64,000 nucleotides of DNA from Sphingobacterium corticibacterium (GTDB taxonomy: Bacteria > Bacteroidota > Bacteroidia > Sphingobacteriales > Sphingobacteriaceae), in NCBI RefSeq assembly GCF_004208525.1, contig NZ_SGIT01000001.1:1178001-1242000 (forward strand). The letters run 5' to 3'. Position numbers and translations under genes: made by a program. Every line of letters starts with the position of its first letter. Position 1 is the stretch's first letter. A model generated the notes under the pieces. The model ran no database searches, was not told where the DNA came from, and saw nothing but the letters and a program-made list of their open reading frames with translations. Below, piece by piece: positions 1 to 9,077 of this stretch.

Positions 1-78
1 AGTTATTAATTCGCTCGTTAATTCAGTGCTGCGTTATTTACGTAAACTATTTGATAACTTTAATATAAACGTAAACCT

Positions 79-2949
79 ATGCAGTCTAGAAAGAAACTCA
101 CTTGGGCGCTTATTGCCGGACTCGTATTCCAAGGGTACGGCTACGCGCAAGAAGCAAATCCTGTCGCCACCGTATCGTCCTCCTTAAATCAATCCACCGT
201 CGAAAATATTTTCGACCGTGATGTCAACAGCAGCTGGAAAGTGTCTGCTGCCGACCTCAGCAGCAGCCAATGGTTAATGTTCACCTTAACCAATGGTGGC
301 GATGTAGACAAGTTAACCATCACTTCGAAAGGATTGTCAAAAAAAGAGGTAGAGAATCTTTTTGATATCTATATCACTTACGATCCGATGAATTTAGGGG
401 CTGCAGTACAATACCGCGTCATAGAGCAAGACAAGAAGTTCGTACTCTCCTTCACTCCAAAATATGGTGCACACATCAGGCTTGATCTTAAAGCTGGCAT
501 AACCAAAAAGCCTTTCGAACTTGCAGAGGTGGATGTCTCGGTTCCAAAGCCGGAAGAACAACAGGCAGAGATCGTCAAGAACCGGGATTATATGGATCCG
601 AATCTGCCTACGGAAGAACGGGTAAAAAGATTACTTGCCGTGATGACGCCGGCAGAGAAAATAGATTTACTCAAAGAAAGCTGGGGTATCGCGGGGAATA
701 AACGCCTTGGTATACCTGCTGTTATGAAAGTAGAAGCTTTGCATGGCTTTTCTTACGGAAGCGGTGCCACTATCTTCCCACAATCCATCGGCATGGGAGC
801 CACTTGGAACCAAGCATTAATTGAGCAGGCGGCGATTGCCATCGGTGAGGAAACGAAGAGTGCCAATGCAGTACAAGCTTGGTCGCCCGTATTAGACGTT
901 GCGCAAGATGCCCGTTGGGGACGCGTAGAAGAAACCTATGGAGAGGATCCTATATTAGTTGCTAAAATAGGCGGCGCCTGGATAAAAGGTTACCAATCCC
1001 AAGGCTTATTGACCACACCTAAGCATTTTGCGGTACATGGCGCACCACTAGGTGGCAGGGACTCGCATGATATCGGCTTGTCCGAACGTGAGATCCGAGA
1101 AATACATCTGGTGCCTTTCCGGGATATTTTTAAAAAGTACAAATATGAGTCGATCATGATGTCATACAACGACTATTTAGGTGTACCTGTAGCCGGAAGT
1201 AAGGAAATATTACAGCATGTACTAAGAGATGAGTGGGGGTTTGACGGATTTATTGTCAGTGACTGTGGTGCTATTGGCAACATGATGGCAAAAAAACACT
1301 ATACGGCTACCGATAAGCTTGCGGCAGCAAAGCTCGCGCTAGCGGCAGGTATTGCGACCAACTGTGGCGACACCTATAACAGTCCGGAAGTTGTACAAGC
1401 GGTAAAAGACGGAAAAGTCAACATGAAAGACCTGGACTTTGCCTGTTCGAGCCTCCTCCGTGTGACGTTCAGAAACGGCTACTTCGAGAACCATCCAAGT
1501 AAACCGTTAGACTGGAATAAAATCTATCCCGGATGGAACAGCCCAGCGCACCAGGCAATAGCCAGACAGGTGGCACGCGAATCCATTGTATTGTTGGAAA
1601 ATAAGGATCAAATTCTTCCCATAGCAAAAGATACCAAGACTATCGCGGTATTAGGACCGGGTGCTGATGATTTACAACCGGGTGATTATTCACCAAAATT
1701 ACAACCAGGACAATTAAAATCGGTCCTGACCGGTATTAAAGAAGCGGTAGGCGCTTCAACCAAGATCCTTTATGAAAAAGGTTGTCAGTTTTTCCAAACC
1801 GATAGCACCCGAATTGAACAGGCCGTAGCTATAGCCCAAAATGCCGATATAGTGGTGATGGTACTCGGCGATCAATCAACCAGTGAATCCATCAAAGACC
1901 AGGTTAAGACGTCGGGTGAAAACCACGATCTCGCTACCTTGGAACTACAAGGTGACCAGCAAAGATTATTGGAGGCTGTTGTAGCTACCGGTAAGCCTGT
2001 GATATTGGTCTTACAAGCCGGAAGACCATATAACCTCTCCTATGCGAAAGAACACTGTGCCGCGATTATGGTCAACTGGTTACCTGGACAAGAAGGTGGT
2101 CCCGCAACAGCAGACGTCCTATTCGGCGACTATAATCCGGCCGGCAGGTTACCCGTTACTTTCCCTCAACATGTGGGACAATTGCCTCTCTATTATAACT
2201 TCAAGACTTCCGGACGGCGTTATGAATATGTGGATATGGAATTCTACCCGTTGTACAAATTCGGCTATGGGCTGAGCTATACCAACTTTACGTATTCCAA
2301 TCTCTATACGCAGGTGCAAGAAAATGGCAATATCGCTGTCCGTGCAAAAATCACCAATACGGGTAAGATCGCCGGTGACGAGGTTGTACAGCTTTATGTT
2401 ACCGATATGTATGCCAGTGTAAAGACAAGGGTGATGGAACTGAAAAACTTCGACCGAGTACATCTCCAGCCGGGAGAAACCAAAGAAGTTAATTTCACAC
2501 TGACACCCTACGAAATCTCTCTATTGAACGAACATATGGACCGCGTTGTTGAAGCAGGCGAATTTAAGATCATGGTTGGCGGGGCGAGTCCTTCATTCGT
2601 CGCGAAAGACCAGATCAAGAACAGCTTAAACTACGAAGACGACAGCAAAGGTTTGGCTACCACAGTTGATTATCAGCAGAACTTCGCCGCAAAATTTGAT
2701 CTCCGCGTGCTTAACATCGAGAAGGATATTCAGGATAACAGCTGTGTCGCACACGTAGAAGTGAAAAATACGGGTAATCTAACCGATGTCAACAAAATCG
2801 GCCTGTTTAAAGATGGCGAGCATTATGAAGACAGAAGTTTCGAGCTGGAACCCCAAGCGTCTAAAGTTCTCACGTTTGACATCGAAGCACCCGCTTTCAA
2901 AGAACTGCAGTTTGTCAGTAAATATAAAAGTGTAACCTATAAAAACTAA
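79..2949 (+). CDS. Secreted GH3 beta-glycosidase with N-terminal discoidin-like domain
   Basis: A 956-residue glycoside hydrolase family 3 enzyme that probably removes beta-linked glucose or xylose from oligosaccharides in the periplasm. Residues 1-24 form a signal peptide. Residues about 28-155 look like an F5/8 type C (discoidin-like) carbohydrate-binding fold. The GH3 N-terminal barrel spans about 175-480, with the predicted nucleophile Asp395 in the motif IVSDCGA. The GH3 C-terminal domain (about 530-730, ending near LFGDYNPAGRLPVTFP) and a fibronectin-III-like domain (about 760-840) follow. About 110 further residues at the C terminus are not explained by the usual GH3 architecture. The next GH3 gene begins 4 bp after its stop, so the two are co-transcribed. 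Exact substrate cannot be read from the sequence. Confidence 0.93.
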   Translation: MQSRKKLTWALIAGLVFQGYGYAQEANPVATVSSSLNQSTVENIFDRDVNSSWKVSAADLSSSQWLMFTLTNGGDVDKLTITSKGLSKKEVENLFDIYITYDPMNLGAAVQYRVIEQDKKFVLSFTPKYGAHIRLDLKAGITKKPFELAEVDVSVPKPEEQQAEIVKNRDYMDPNLPTEERVKRLLAVMTPAEKIDLLKESWGIAGNKRLGIPAVMKVEALHGFSYGSGATIFPQSIGMGATWNQALIEQAAIAIGEETKSANAVQAWSPVLDVAQDARWGRVEETYGEDPILVAKIGGAWIKGYQSQGLLTTPKHFAVHGAPLGGRDSHDIGLSEREIREIHLVPFRDIFKKYKYESIMMSYNDYLGVPVAGSKEILQHVLRDEWGFDGFIVSDCGAIGNMMAKKHYTATDKLAAAKLALAAGIATNCGDTYNSPEVVQAVKDGKVNMKDLDFACSSLLRVTFRNGYFENHPSKPLDWNKIYPGWNSPAHQAIARQVARESIVLLENKDQILPIAKDTKTIAVLGPGADDLQPGDYSPKLQPGQLKSVLTGIKEAVGASTKILYEKGCQFFQTDSTRIEQAVAIAQNADIVVMVLGDQSTSESIKDQVKTSGENHDLATLELQGDQQRLLEAVVATGKPVILVLQAGRPYNLSYAKEHCAAIMVNWLPGQEGGPATADVLFGDYNPAGRLPVTFPQHVGQLPLYYNFKTSGRRYEYVDMEFYPLYKFGYGLSYTNFTYSNLYTQVQENGNIAVRAKITNTGKIAGDEVVQLYVTDMYASVKTRVMELKNFDRVHLQPGETKEVNFTLTPYEISLLNEHMDRVVEAGEFKIMVGGASPSFVAKDQIKNSLNYEDDSKGLATTVDYQQNFAAKFDLRVLNIEKDIQDNSCVAHVEVKNTGNLTDVNKIGLFKDGEHYEDRSFELEPQASKVLTFDIEAPAFKELQFVSKYKSVTYKN

Positions 2950-2953
2950 GGCA

Positions 2954-5530
2954 TTGAAAAGTAACAAACAACACTTTCAAGCAAAAGTAAGCGGAATTTT
3001 TATTCTTCTTATTTTCCTGTGTGCCCAGGTACCTGTTGCGCGCAGCCAAGAATTATACCGCGATGAACAGGCTAGCGAGCATAGCCGGATCATGGATTTA
3101 TTGTCTCAATTGACCATTGAAGAGAAAATCGGGTTGTTACGGGCTAGCTCTCCCGGTATTCCACGGCTGGATATTCCGAAGTATTACCACGGAAATGAGG
3201 CCCTGCATGGCGTTGTTCGGCCGGGGCCATTCACCGTGTTCCCCCAAGCAATAGGTTTAGCTAGTATGTGGAATCCCGACTTGCATCTCCAAGTTGCCAC
3301 GGCTATTTCTGATGAGGCACGGGGGCGCTGGAACGAGCTGGATAAAGGTGAAAAACAGATCGATGCGTTCAGTGACCTGCTGACCTTTTGGTCGCCAACC
3401 ATCAATATGGCACGTGATCCGCGTTGGGGAAGAACACCGGAGACTTACGGAGAAGACCCCTATTTAACAGGGATATTAGGGACGAAATTCGTTAAAGGAC
3501 TGCAGGGGGACGATCCGAGATATCTTAAAGTTGTCGCGACCCCCAAACATTTTGCCGCCAATAACGAAGAGCATAACCGCTTTGTCGCAGATCCTCATAT
3601 CCCTGAACGGCAACTCCGGGAATATTATTTCCCCGCGTTCGAAATGGCGGTAAAAGAGGGAAAGGCAGCCTCTTTCATGTCTGCATATAATGCACTAAAT
3701 GGTGTTCCCTGTACGGCAAACCCCTGGTTATTGACCAAAGTACTCCGGAAAGACTGGGGATTTAACGGCTATGTCGTATCAGATTGTGGCGGCCCGAGCT
3801 TGTTGGTTTCTGCACATAAATATGTAAAAACAAAAGAAGCAGCGGCGACTCTTTCGATTAAAGCCGGTTTAGATTTAGAATGTGGCGACGATGTATATAT
3901 AGTCCCTCTTTTAAATGCCTATAAACAGCACATGGTAAGCCAGGCAGATATCGACACCGCTGCTTACCGCGTGTTAAGAGCGCGTATAAAATTAGGGTTG
4001 TTCGACCGTTCGGAATCAAATCCTTACAGCAAAATACCCGGAAGCGTTGTCGGATCGGAAAAACATAGGCAGCTCGCTTTAGAGGCGGCACGACAAAGTA
4101 TCGTGCTTCTAAAAAATCAGAATCATGTGCTACCCCTTAACCCTAAGAAAGTCAAATCTATTGCAGTTGTGGGCATCAATGCAGGATCGGCAGAATTTGG
4201 AGACTACAGCGGTGCTCCAGTACATGCGCCTGTTTCTATATTACAGGGTATACAGCAACGTGTAGGCCATCAGGTCAAGGTACTTTATGCACCCTGGAAA
4301 TCTGCCCTGGACGGACGGGAGATGATTACCGCAGCAGCGTTTCCCGAGGGATTAAAGGCCGAGTATTTTTCGAACAAGGACTTAGCAGGAACACCCAAGA
4401 TCCGCACCGAAAACTGGATTAATTTTGAACCTGCAAATCAGGCTCCCGATCCCTTTTTGCCAAAATTTCCACTATCCATCCGCTGGACTGGTAAGTTAAA
4501 ACCTGCCGTCAGCGGGGATTATACGCTTTACTTTCCCGCAGACGATGGTGCGCGTTTATTTATCGACGGAAAAAACTTGATTGAAGATTGGAGAGAAAGA
4601 AGCATCAGCACTGATTCGATCACGATATCCTTGGAGGCTGGTAAGACATATAATCTTAAAGCGGAATACTTTATCAACCGGGATAACGCGATTGCTAAGC
4701 TGTATTGGAAAGTTCCGTCCATGGAGCAGCAAACGCGTATAGAGATGTATGGCGAAGCAGGAAGAGTGGCGGCAGAGGCGGATCAGGTTATTGCCGTCAT
4801 GGGAATCAACAAGACAATCGAACGGGAAGGCCAAGATAGAGCTTCTATTGAGCTACCGGCAGACCAACAGGAATTTATCCGGGAACTGTATAAGATCAAC
4901 CCGCATATTACGGTAGTACTGGTTGCCGGAAGTTCGTTGGCAATTAACTGGATGGACGAAAACATACCGGCCATCGTCAATGCCTGGTATCCTGGCGAGA
5001 GTGGCGGCACGGCGGTTGCCGAGGTGCTGTTTGGGGACTACAACCCGGGAGGAAGGCTACCCCTCACCTATTACCATAGATTGGAGGACGTTCCTGCTTT
5101 TGACGATTACGATATCACCAAAGGAAGAACTTACCAATATTTTAAAGGCAAGCCCCTTTATCCGTTTGGTTATGGCTTAAGCTATAGTTCTTTCCAATAC
5201 AGCGACATTGATGTGCAGGAGCAGATAGGCAATCTGCTGGTCAACTTTACCATCCGCAATAGCGGGAAGCTGGATGGTGACGAAGTTGCCCAAGTGTATG
5301 TCAAACTGCCGGATGTTGGGGTGATCGTACCGATAAAAGAACTGAAGGGTTTTAAACGGGTTCATCTAAAAAAAGGAAAATCCGAAACGGTCAGCATCAC
5401 CCTTGACAGAAACCTTTTACGGTATTGGGATGAGCAGACTGAACAATTTGTTTACCCGAAAGGGGAATACCATATTATGGTTGGTAGTTCCTCGGAAGAC
5501 ATCCGATTAAAAACATCGGTTAGGCTGTAA
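2954..5530 (+). CDS. Secreted GH3 beta-glucosidase/xylosidase with PA14 insertion
   Basis: An 858-residue GH3 exo-glycosidase. Residues 1-31 are a signal peptide. The GH3 N-terminal domain carries the predicted nucleophile Asp277 in VVSDCGG. The C-terminal domain is interrupted at about residues 466-590 by a PA14 domain (starts GLKAEYFSN, ends AKLYWKV), an insertion known in some GH3 enzymes to shape the active site and bind sugar. The motif EREGQDR just after it resembles the GH3 acid/base region. A fibronectin-III-like domain closes the protein. The chosen start is TTG, 4 bp after the upstream GH3 stop; it is the only start that keeps the full signal peptide. Transcription ends in a strong hairpin 10 bp downstream. 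Confidence 0.93.
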   Translation: MKSNKQHFQAKVSGIFILLIFLCAQVPVARSQELYRDEQASEHSRIMDLLSQLTIEEKIGLLRASSPGIPRLDIPKYYHGNEALHGVVRPGPFTVFPQAIGLASMWNPDLHLQVATAISDEARGRWNELDKGEKQIDAFSDLLTFWSPTINMARDPRWGRTPETYGEDPYLTGILGTKFVKGLQGDDPRYLKVVATPKHFAANNEEHNRFVADPHIPERQLREYYFPAFEMAVKEGKAASFMSAYNALNGVPCTANPWLLTKVLRKDWGFNGYVVSDCGGPSLLVSAHKYVKTKEAAATLSIKAGLDLECGDDVYIVPLLNAYKQHMVSQADIDTAAYRVLRARIKLGLFDRSESNPYSKIPGSVVGSEKHRQLALEAARQSIVLLKNQNHVLPLNPKKVKSIAVVGINAGSAEFGDYSGAPVHAPVSILQGIQQRVGHQVKVLYAPWKSALDGREMITAAAFPEGLKAEYFSNKDLAGTPKIRTENWINFEPANQAPDPFLPKFPLSIRWTGKLKPAVSGDYTLYFPADDGARLFIDGKNLIEDWRERSISTDSITISLEAGKTYNLKAEYFINRDNAIAKLYWKVPSMEQQTRIEMYGEAGRVAAEADQVIAVMGINKTIEREGQDRASIELPADQQEFIRELYKINPHITVVLVAGSSLAINWMDENIPAIVNAWYPGESGGTAVAEVLFGDYNPGGRLPLTYYHRLEDVPAFDDYDITKGRTYQYFKGKPLYPFGYGLSYSSFQYSDIDVQEQIGNLLVNFTIRNSGKLDGDEVAQVYVKLPDVGVIVPIKELKGFKRVHLKKGKSETVSITLDRNLLRYWDEQTEQFVYPKGEYHIMVGSSSEDIRLKTSVRL

Positions 5531-5538
5531 TATGAAAT

Positions 5539-5572
5539 GTAAACTCCCGGAACTTACACGCCGGGAGTTTAC
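5539..5572 (+). terminator. Hairpin terminator after the GH3 pair
   Basis: A perfect 12-bp stem (GTAAACTCCCGG at 5539-5550 pairs with 5561-5572) with a 10-nt loop lies 9 bp after the GH3 stop. There is no long T-tract. It sits between the convergent GH3 and sulfatase transcripts and could stop both. Confidence 0.7.
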
Positions 5573-5670
5573 TTATACATTAAAACAAGCTCCTTGGGAT
5601 TCGAAGTACAGTCTTTTTAGTATCCATCGTTCTGTGTAACCAGATTGTTTTGTAAACGTACAATAGCATA

Positions 5671-7287
5671 TCATTTTTCTACACCAACTTCAATCGCCCA
5701 TTTTTGGTAACTCTTCTTCATCTTATCCACAATAGCCGGCTGATTTAGACTAACGTCGTGCAACTCGACAGGGTCGTCTATCATATTAAATAACTTAACT
5801 TTCTCGTTTACACCTCCTCCAACTATCTTCCAAGTACCGTCACGCATCGCCCACTTGCCAAAATGTTCCCAATATAACGTCCGATCCTGGCCAGTACCAC
5901 CTTTAAACACAGGCAGTAAGGAAATACCCCTAATGTCTTTAATTTCATAACCTTTGAATTTTTTAGGATAGGTCGCTCCTGCAATATCAACACAGGTCGC
6001 CATAACATCCATAATATGCCCGACAGCGTCAGTTTGATTATCTTTTCTTTTGCGAATACCGCCAGGCCAATGCACGATAAACGGCGTGATGATCCCGCCC
6101 TCTTCCGTCCATGATTTATACATCGTATAGGGCGTATTCGACACATTGGCCCACGGTTCATCGTAAGCCAGATAAGATCCTCGTTGTCCAACTCTTACGC
6201 GTGGGTCATGTAATTTCCGTCCATCAACATTTTCAGCACTTGCTCCATTGTCAGAAAGAAAAACAATCATGGTGTTATCGAGTTTTCCTTGTTTTTTCAA
6301 TTCCGCCACAATCCGACCGATCCCCTTGTCCATGCGATCTACCATCGCCGCATAGACCTCCATCCGATCCGCCCATTCACTGGGATTATCTAGCGATTCC
6401 CAACTAGGTATTCCTTCGGGGCTGGCAGAAAGTTGATGCCGCCCATCGATTATTCCGAGTTGCTTCATCCGCTCATAGCGTTGCTTTCGAATGTATCCCC
6501 AACCTTTGTCATATACCCCATCATAGCGTTCTATATCTTCCTGGGGTGCATGCAGCGGCCAGTGTGGTGCTGTGTAAGCCAGGTATAGGAAGAAAGGTTT
6601 TTCCTCATCATTCCTGTTGTGCCGATCTAGGAAAGATAACGCTGTATCGGTAAAGGCATCCGTCATATAAAAATCTTCGATTGGAGGAGACCATAGCTCA
6701 TCTTCGTGTACCATTTGCCGTTTATGTGGTTCTTCCACCAGTTCAAAATAGCTGCTTGCCCCACTGATCAGCCCAAAATAGTGGTCAAATCCGCGTTGTC
6801 GTGGCCAGTGTTCTGGGCGTTCACCCACATGCCACTTTCCGGTCATATACGTTTTATAACCAGCTTCCCTCAAGACTTCTGCCAATGTTACACTTTCATT
6901 ATTTAGGAATCCCTGATAAGGTCCTGGTTTTGGTTTGCTTCCCCTATTACTCACCATCTTTCCCATCCCGGCTTCGTGGGGGTATAATCCCGTCAGCAGC
7001 GCCGCCCGGGAAGGGCAGCACCGTGTCGCGTTATAAAAAGAGCGGAACTGAAGCCCATCACTCGCCAGTTGATCAAGGTTTGGCGTGTTAATTTCACTTC
7101 CGTAACACCCCAGGTCAGCATACCCCATATCGTCGGCCAATATCACGATAATATTGGGACGTCCGGCTGATGAAGTCTGTCCGACAACCACATTCCCAGA
7201 AAACATCCTTCCAATAATAAGCATCCAAAAAAGTATAGCTATGTAGCCTCGTAAAGTAAAAATCGGGTAAGAAAAATAAAATCTCAT
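5671..7287 (-). CDS. Formylglycine-dependent sulfatase
   Basis: A 538-residue type I sulfatase that would hydrolyse sulfate esters on glycans in the periplasm. An N-terminal hydrophobic segment (about 12-36) exports it. Asp52-Asp53 in ILADDMG are the usual metal ligands. The sulfatase signature C-x-P-S-R is at 90-94 (Cys90-Cys91-Pro-Ser-Arg), so Cys90 should be converted to formylglycine by an anSME-type maturase, which is not in this window. Further metal-site and substrate motifs (TGKWHVG, FLSDNGAS) are present. It is the last gene of the sigma/FecR/SusC/SusD block, 11 bp after susD, which makes a sulfated polysaccharide the likely substrate of the whole locus. Confidence 0.94.
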   Translation of the reverse strand: MRFYFSYPIFTLRGYIAILFWMLIIGRMFSGNVVVGQTSSAGRPNIIVILADDMGYADLGCYGSEINTPNLDQLASDGLQFRSFYNATRCCPSRAALLTGLYPHEAGMGKMVSNRGSKPKPGPYQGFLNNESVTLAEVLREAGYKTYMTGKWHVGERPEHWPRQRGFDHYFGLISGASSYFELVEEPHKRQMVHEDELWSPPIEDFYMTDAFTDTALSFLDRHNRNDEEKPFFLYLAYTAPHWPLHAPQEDIERYDGVYDKGWGYIRKQRYERMKQLGIIDGRHQLSASPEGIPSWESLDNPSEWADRMEVYAAMVDRMDKGIGRIVAELKKQGKLDNTMIVFLSDNGASAENVDGRKLHDPRVRVGQRGSYLAYDEPWANVSNTPYTMYKSWTEEGGIITPFIVHWPGGIRKRKDNQTDAVGHIMDVMATCVDIAGATYPKKFKGYEIKDIRGISLLPVFKGGTGQDRTLYWEHFGKWAMRDGTWKIVGGGVNEKVKLFNMIDDPVELHDVSLNQPAIVDKMKKSYQKWAIEVGVEK

Positions 7288-7298
7288 AATATGCTTTT

Positions 7299-9056
7299 TT
7301 AATCTACAATTGCGGTTAGTGGTGGCAAATTTCTTTCTGTACCGGGATATCCTTGATTCTGATTTATAACGCCTAATGTATTCGTATTAATCGCATCCGC
7401 GGGAACCGGAAACAAGACATGATATGGACTAATCCTACATTCAGACGACCCCCACTTCAGATGTTCTCGATAAAAATTATTGGTTGCCATAACTCTATCG
7501 TACCAAAAATTTTTCTTACTGAAATCTGCGATTGAATAGCCGTTACGACCTTCCGCTGCCATGATGTACGAAATACGGACCAACTCCGATTTACGATGTT
7601 CTTCGGCAAACAATTCTCTAGCCCGTTCGTCGAGGATCGTTTCTATACTCACATCACTGGCAGCAATTTCCGCGGCATCGGCCCGTCCCCGTACCTGGTT
7701 AATATCTGCGGCAGCCGATTCCATCCTTCCTAGCCAATAGTAAGCTTCTGCACGCAACAGATAAGTTTCTGCCGAGCGGAACACATAATAATCGCCCTGA
7801 CCTCCATTCGGTACCTGGTCTGTTGTCGCTTGCGGAACGAAGGTTTTATAAAACGGAAAAGAATGATAATGCTGGAAGGTATCGACAATTGCCGAAAAGT
7901 TTGTTGGGTCTATAGGTTTTCCGAAATCGATTGACGCCGGGTTGTTGTATAACAATTCCTCCTGCAACACCCAGTTGCCATCCTTCCGTCTTAAGTCATT
8001 TTCATCCTTCCACAGCTCATAAAGATAATAATTAGAAGGCCTAAGATTCGAATTGCCGCGACCGAGGGAATCATAGGTATCACCTCTATCTAAAGTACCT
8101 CTTGCTGCTTTACTGTCCAGAACACGGGCGTTCCACCATGCCGGGTGGTAATTCCGCATAGTGTGGAGTCCTCCCGTACGTACCTCATCCGGCAGATCGT
8201 TTCTATCCAACACCCCAAGAATTGTTTCAGAATTAGCTGCATTATGCACGTTTACCGGGCGGTGCAGATCCCAGAACAAGTTCCGATGTGGCGCAATTTC
8301 CACCTCTGGGCCAAATCGTTCCCGCATTAAGGGATGCCTCTCAATAACGTCGGAGGCCATTTCTACCGCCTTTTCATACGCCCGGTTGGCCAAACATATT
8401 TTCGATAACAGATGTTTACCCGCCGAGCGGCTTGGCACGCCTGGGCGCATCTGTTCCGGAAGCCACTCCACGGCAAATTCCATATCGCTTTGGATACGAT
8501 CCAAGATCGCCCAGCGCGAATGCGTGTAGAAATCCAATTTCGCCTCCAGCAATTCCTTATCGATAAAAGGTACATCCCCAAATTGATTAACCAATAGATA
8601 ATACCAGTATGCGCGATGAAAGTAAGCCTCGGCCAGTATTTCATTCCGATCCAATTCATTGTCCCAAGTAATATCATCAATCCGAGAGATGAGTGCATTC
8701 ACCACACGTACCGGTCGGTACGCCCACTGAAAATTATCCAGAACGTAATAATTTCCATCGGCACTCGGAGTCAATTGCAGATTCATATTCCGAATACCAT
8801 TGTCATTCAGTGGTCCTGCCACCCCCAGCTCGGTAAAGATAGATTCTGATACCACCGTATTGAGTTCACCGTAAAACGAATTTCGCAAGTTCTTGCGTGC
8901 GGTGACTAACATAGACTCATATCCAGCCTTATTTATGAGCAGGTTTTCAGGCGCATAAAACGAAAGCGGCTCCGGTTTCAACCATTCCTTAGAACAGGAA
9001 AAAACAGCAAACATACTTACGGCCACGACTAAACTATATACAAATTTTATTCTCAT
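7299..9056 (-). CDS. SusD/RagB-family surface glycan-binding lipoprotein
   Basis: A 585-residue SusD-like lipoprotein with a type II signal peptide and lipobox Cys21 (VFSC). These proteins cap the SusC barrel on the cell surface and capture the oligosaccharide. The N-terminal TPR-like helical part and the C-terminal hallmark region (RSAETYLLRAEAYYWLG, then an ELFAEEHRKSELVRI stretch) are characteristic of RagB/SusD. It starts 21 bp after the stop of the susC gene and is followed after 11 bp by the sulfatase. Sugar specificity is not visible. Confidence 0.95.
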   Translation of the reverse strand: MRIKFVYSLVVAVSMFAVFSCSKEWLKPEPLSFYAPENLLINKAGYESMLVTARKNLRNSFYGELNTVVSESIFTELGVAGPLNDNGIRNMNLQLTPSADGNYYVLDNFQWAYRPVRVVNALISRIDDITWDNELDRNEILAEAYFHRAYWYYLLVNQFGDVPFIDKELLEAKLDFYTHSRWAILDRIQSDMEFAVEWLPEQMRPGVPSRSAGKHLLSKICLANRAYEKAVEMASDVIERHPLMRERFGPEVEIAPHRNLFWDLHRPVNVHNAANSETILGVLDRNDLPDEVRTGGLHTMRNYHPAWWNARVLDSKAARGTLDRGDTYDSLGRGNSNLRPSNYYLYELWKDENDLRRKDGNWVLQEELLYNNPASIDFGKPIDPTNFSAIVDTFQHYHSFPFYKTFVPQATTDQVPNGGQGDYYVFRSAETYLLRAEAYYWLGRMESAAADINQVRGRADAAEIAASDVSIETILDERARELFAEEHRKSELVRISYIMAAEGRNGYSIADFSKKNFWYDRVMATNNFYREHLKWGSSECRISPYHVLFPVPADAINTNTLGVINQNQGYPGTERNLPPLTAIVD

Positions 9057-9077
9057 TTCATCAATTATTAAGGTAAA

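Noticed and set aside
8145-8849. Open frames opposite the SusD gene and similar ones opposite other large genes
   Set aside because: They overlap strongly supported genes, have skewed composition and no recognisable domain, and are antisense shadows.
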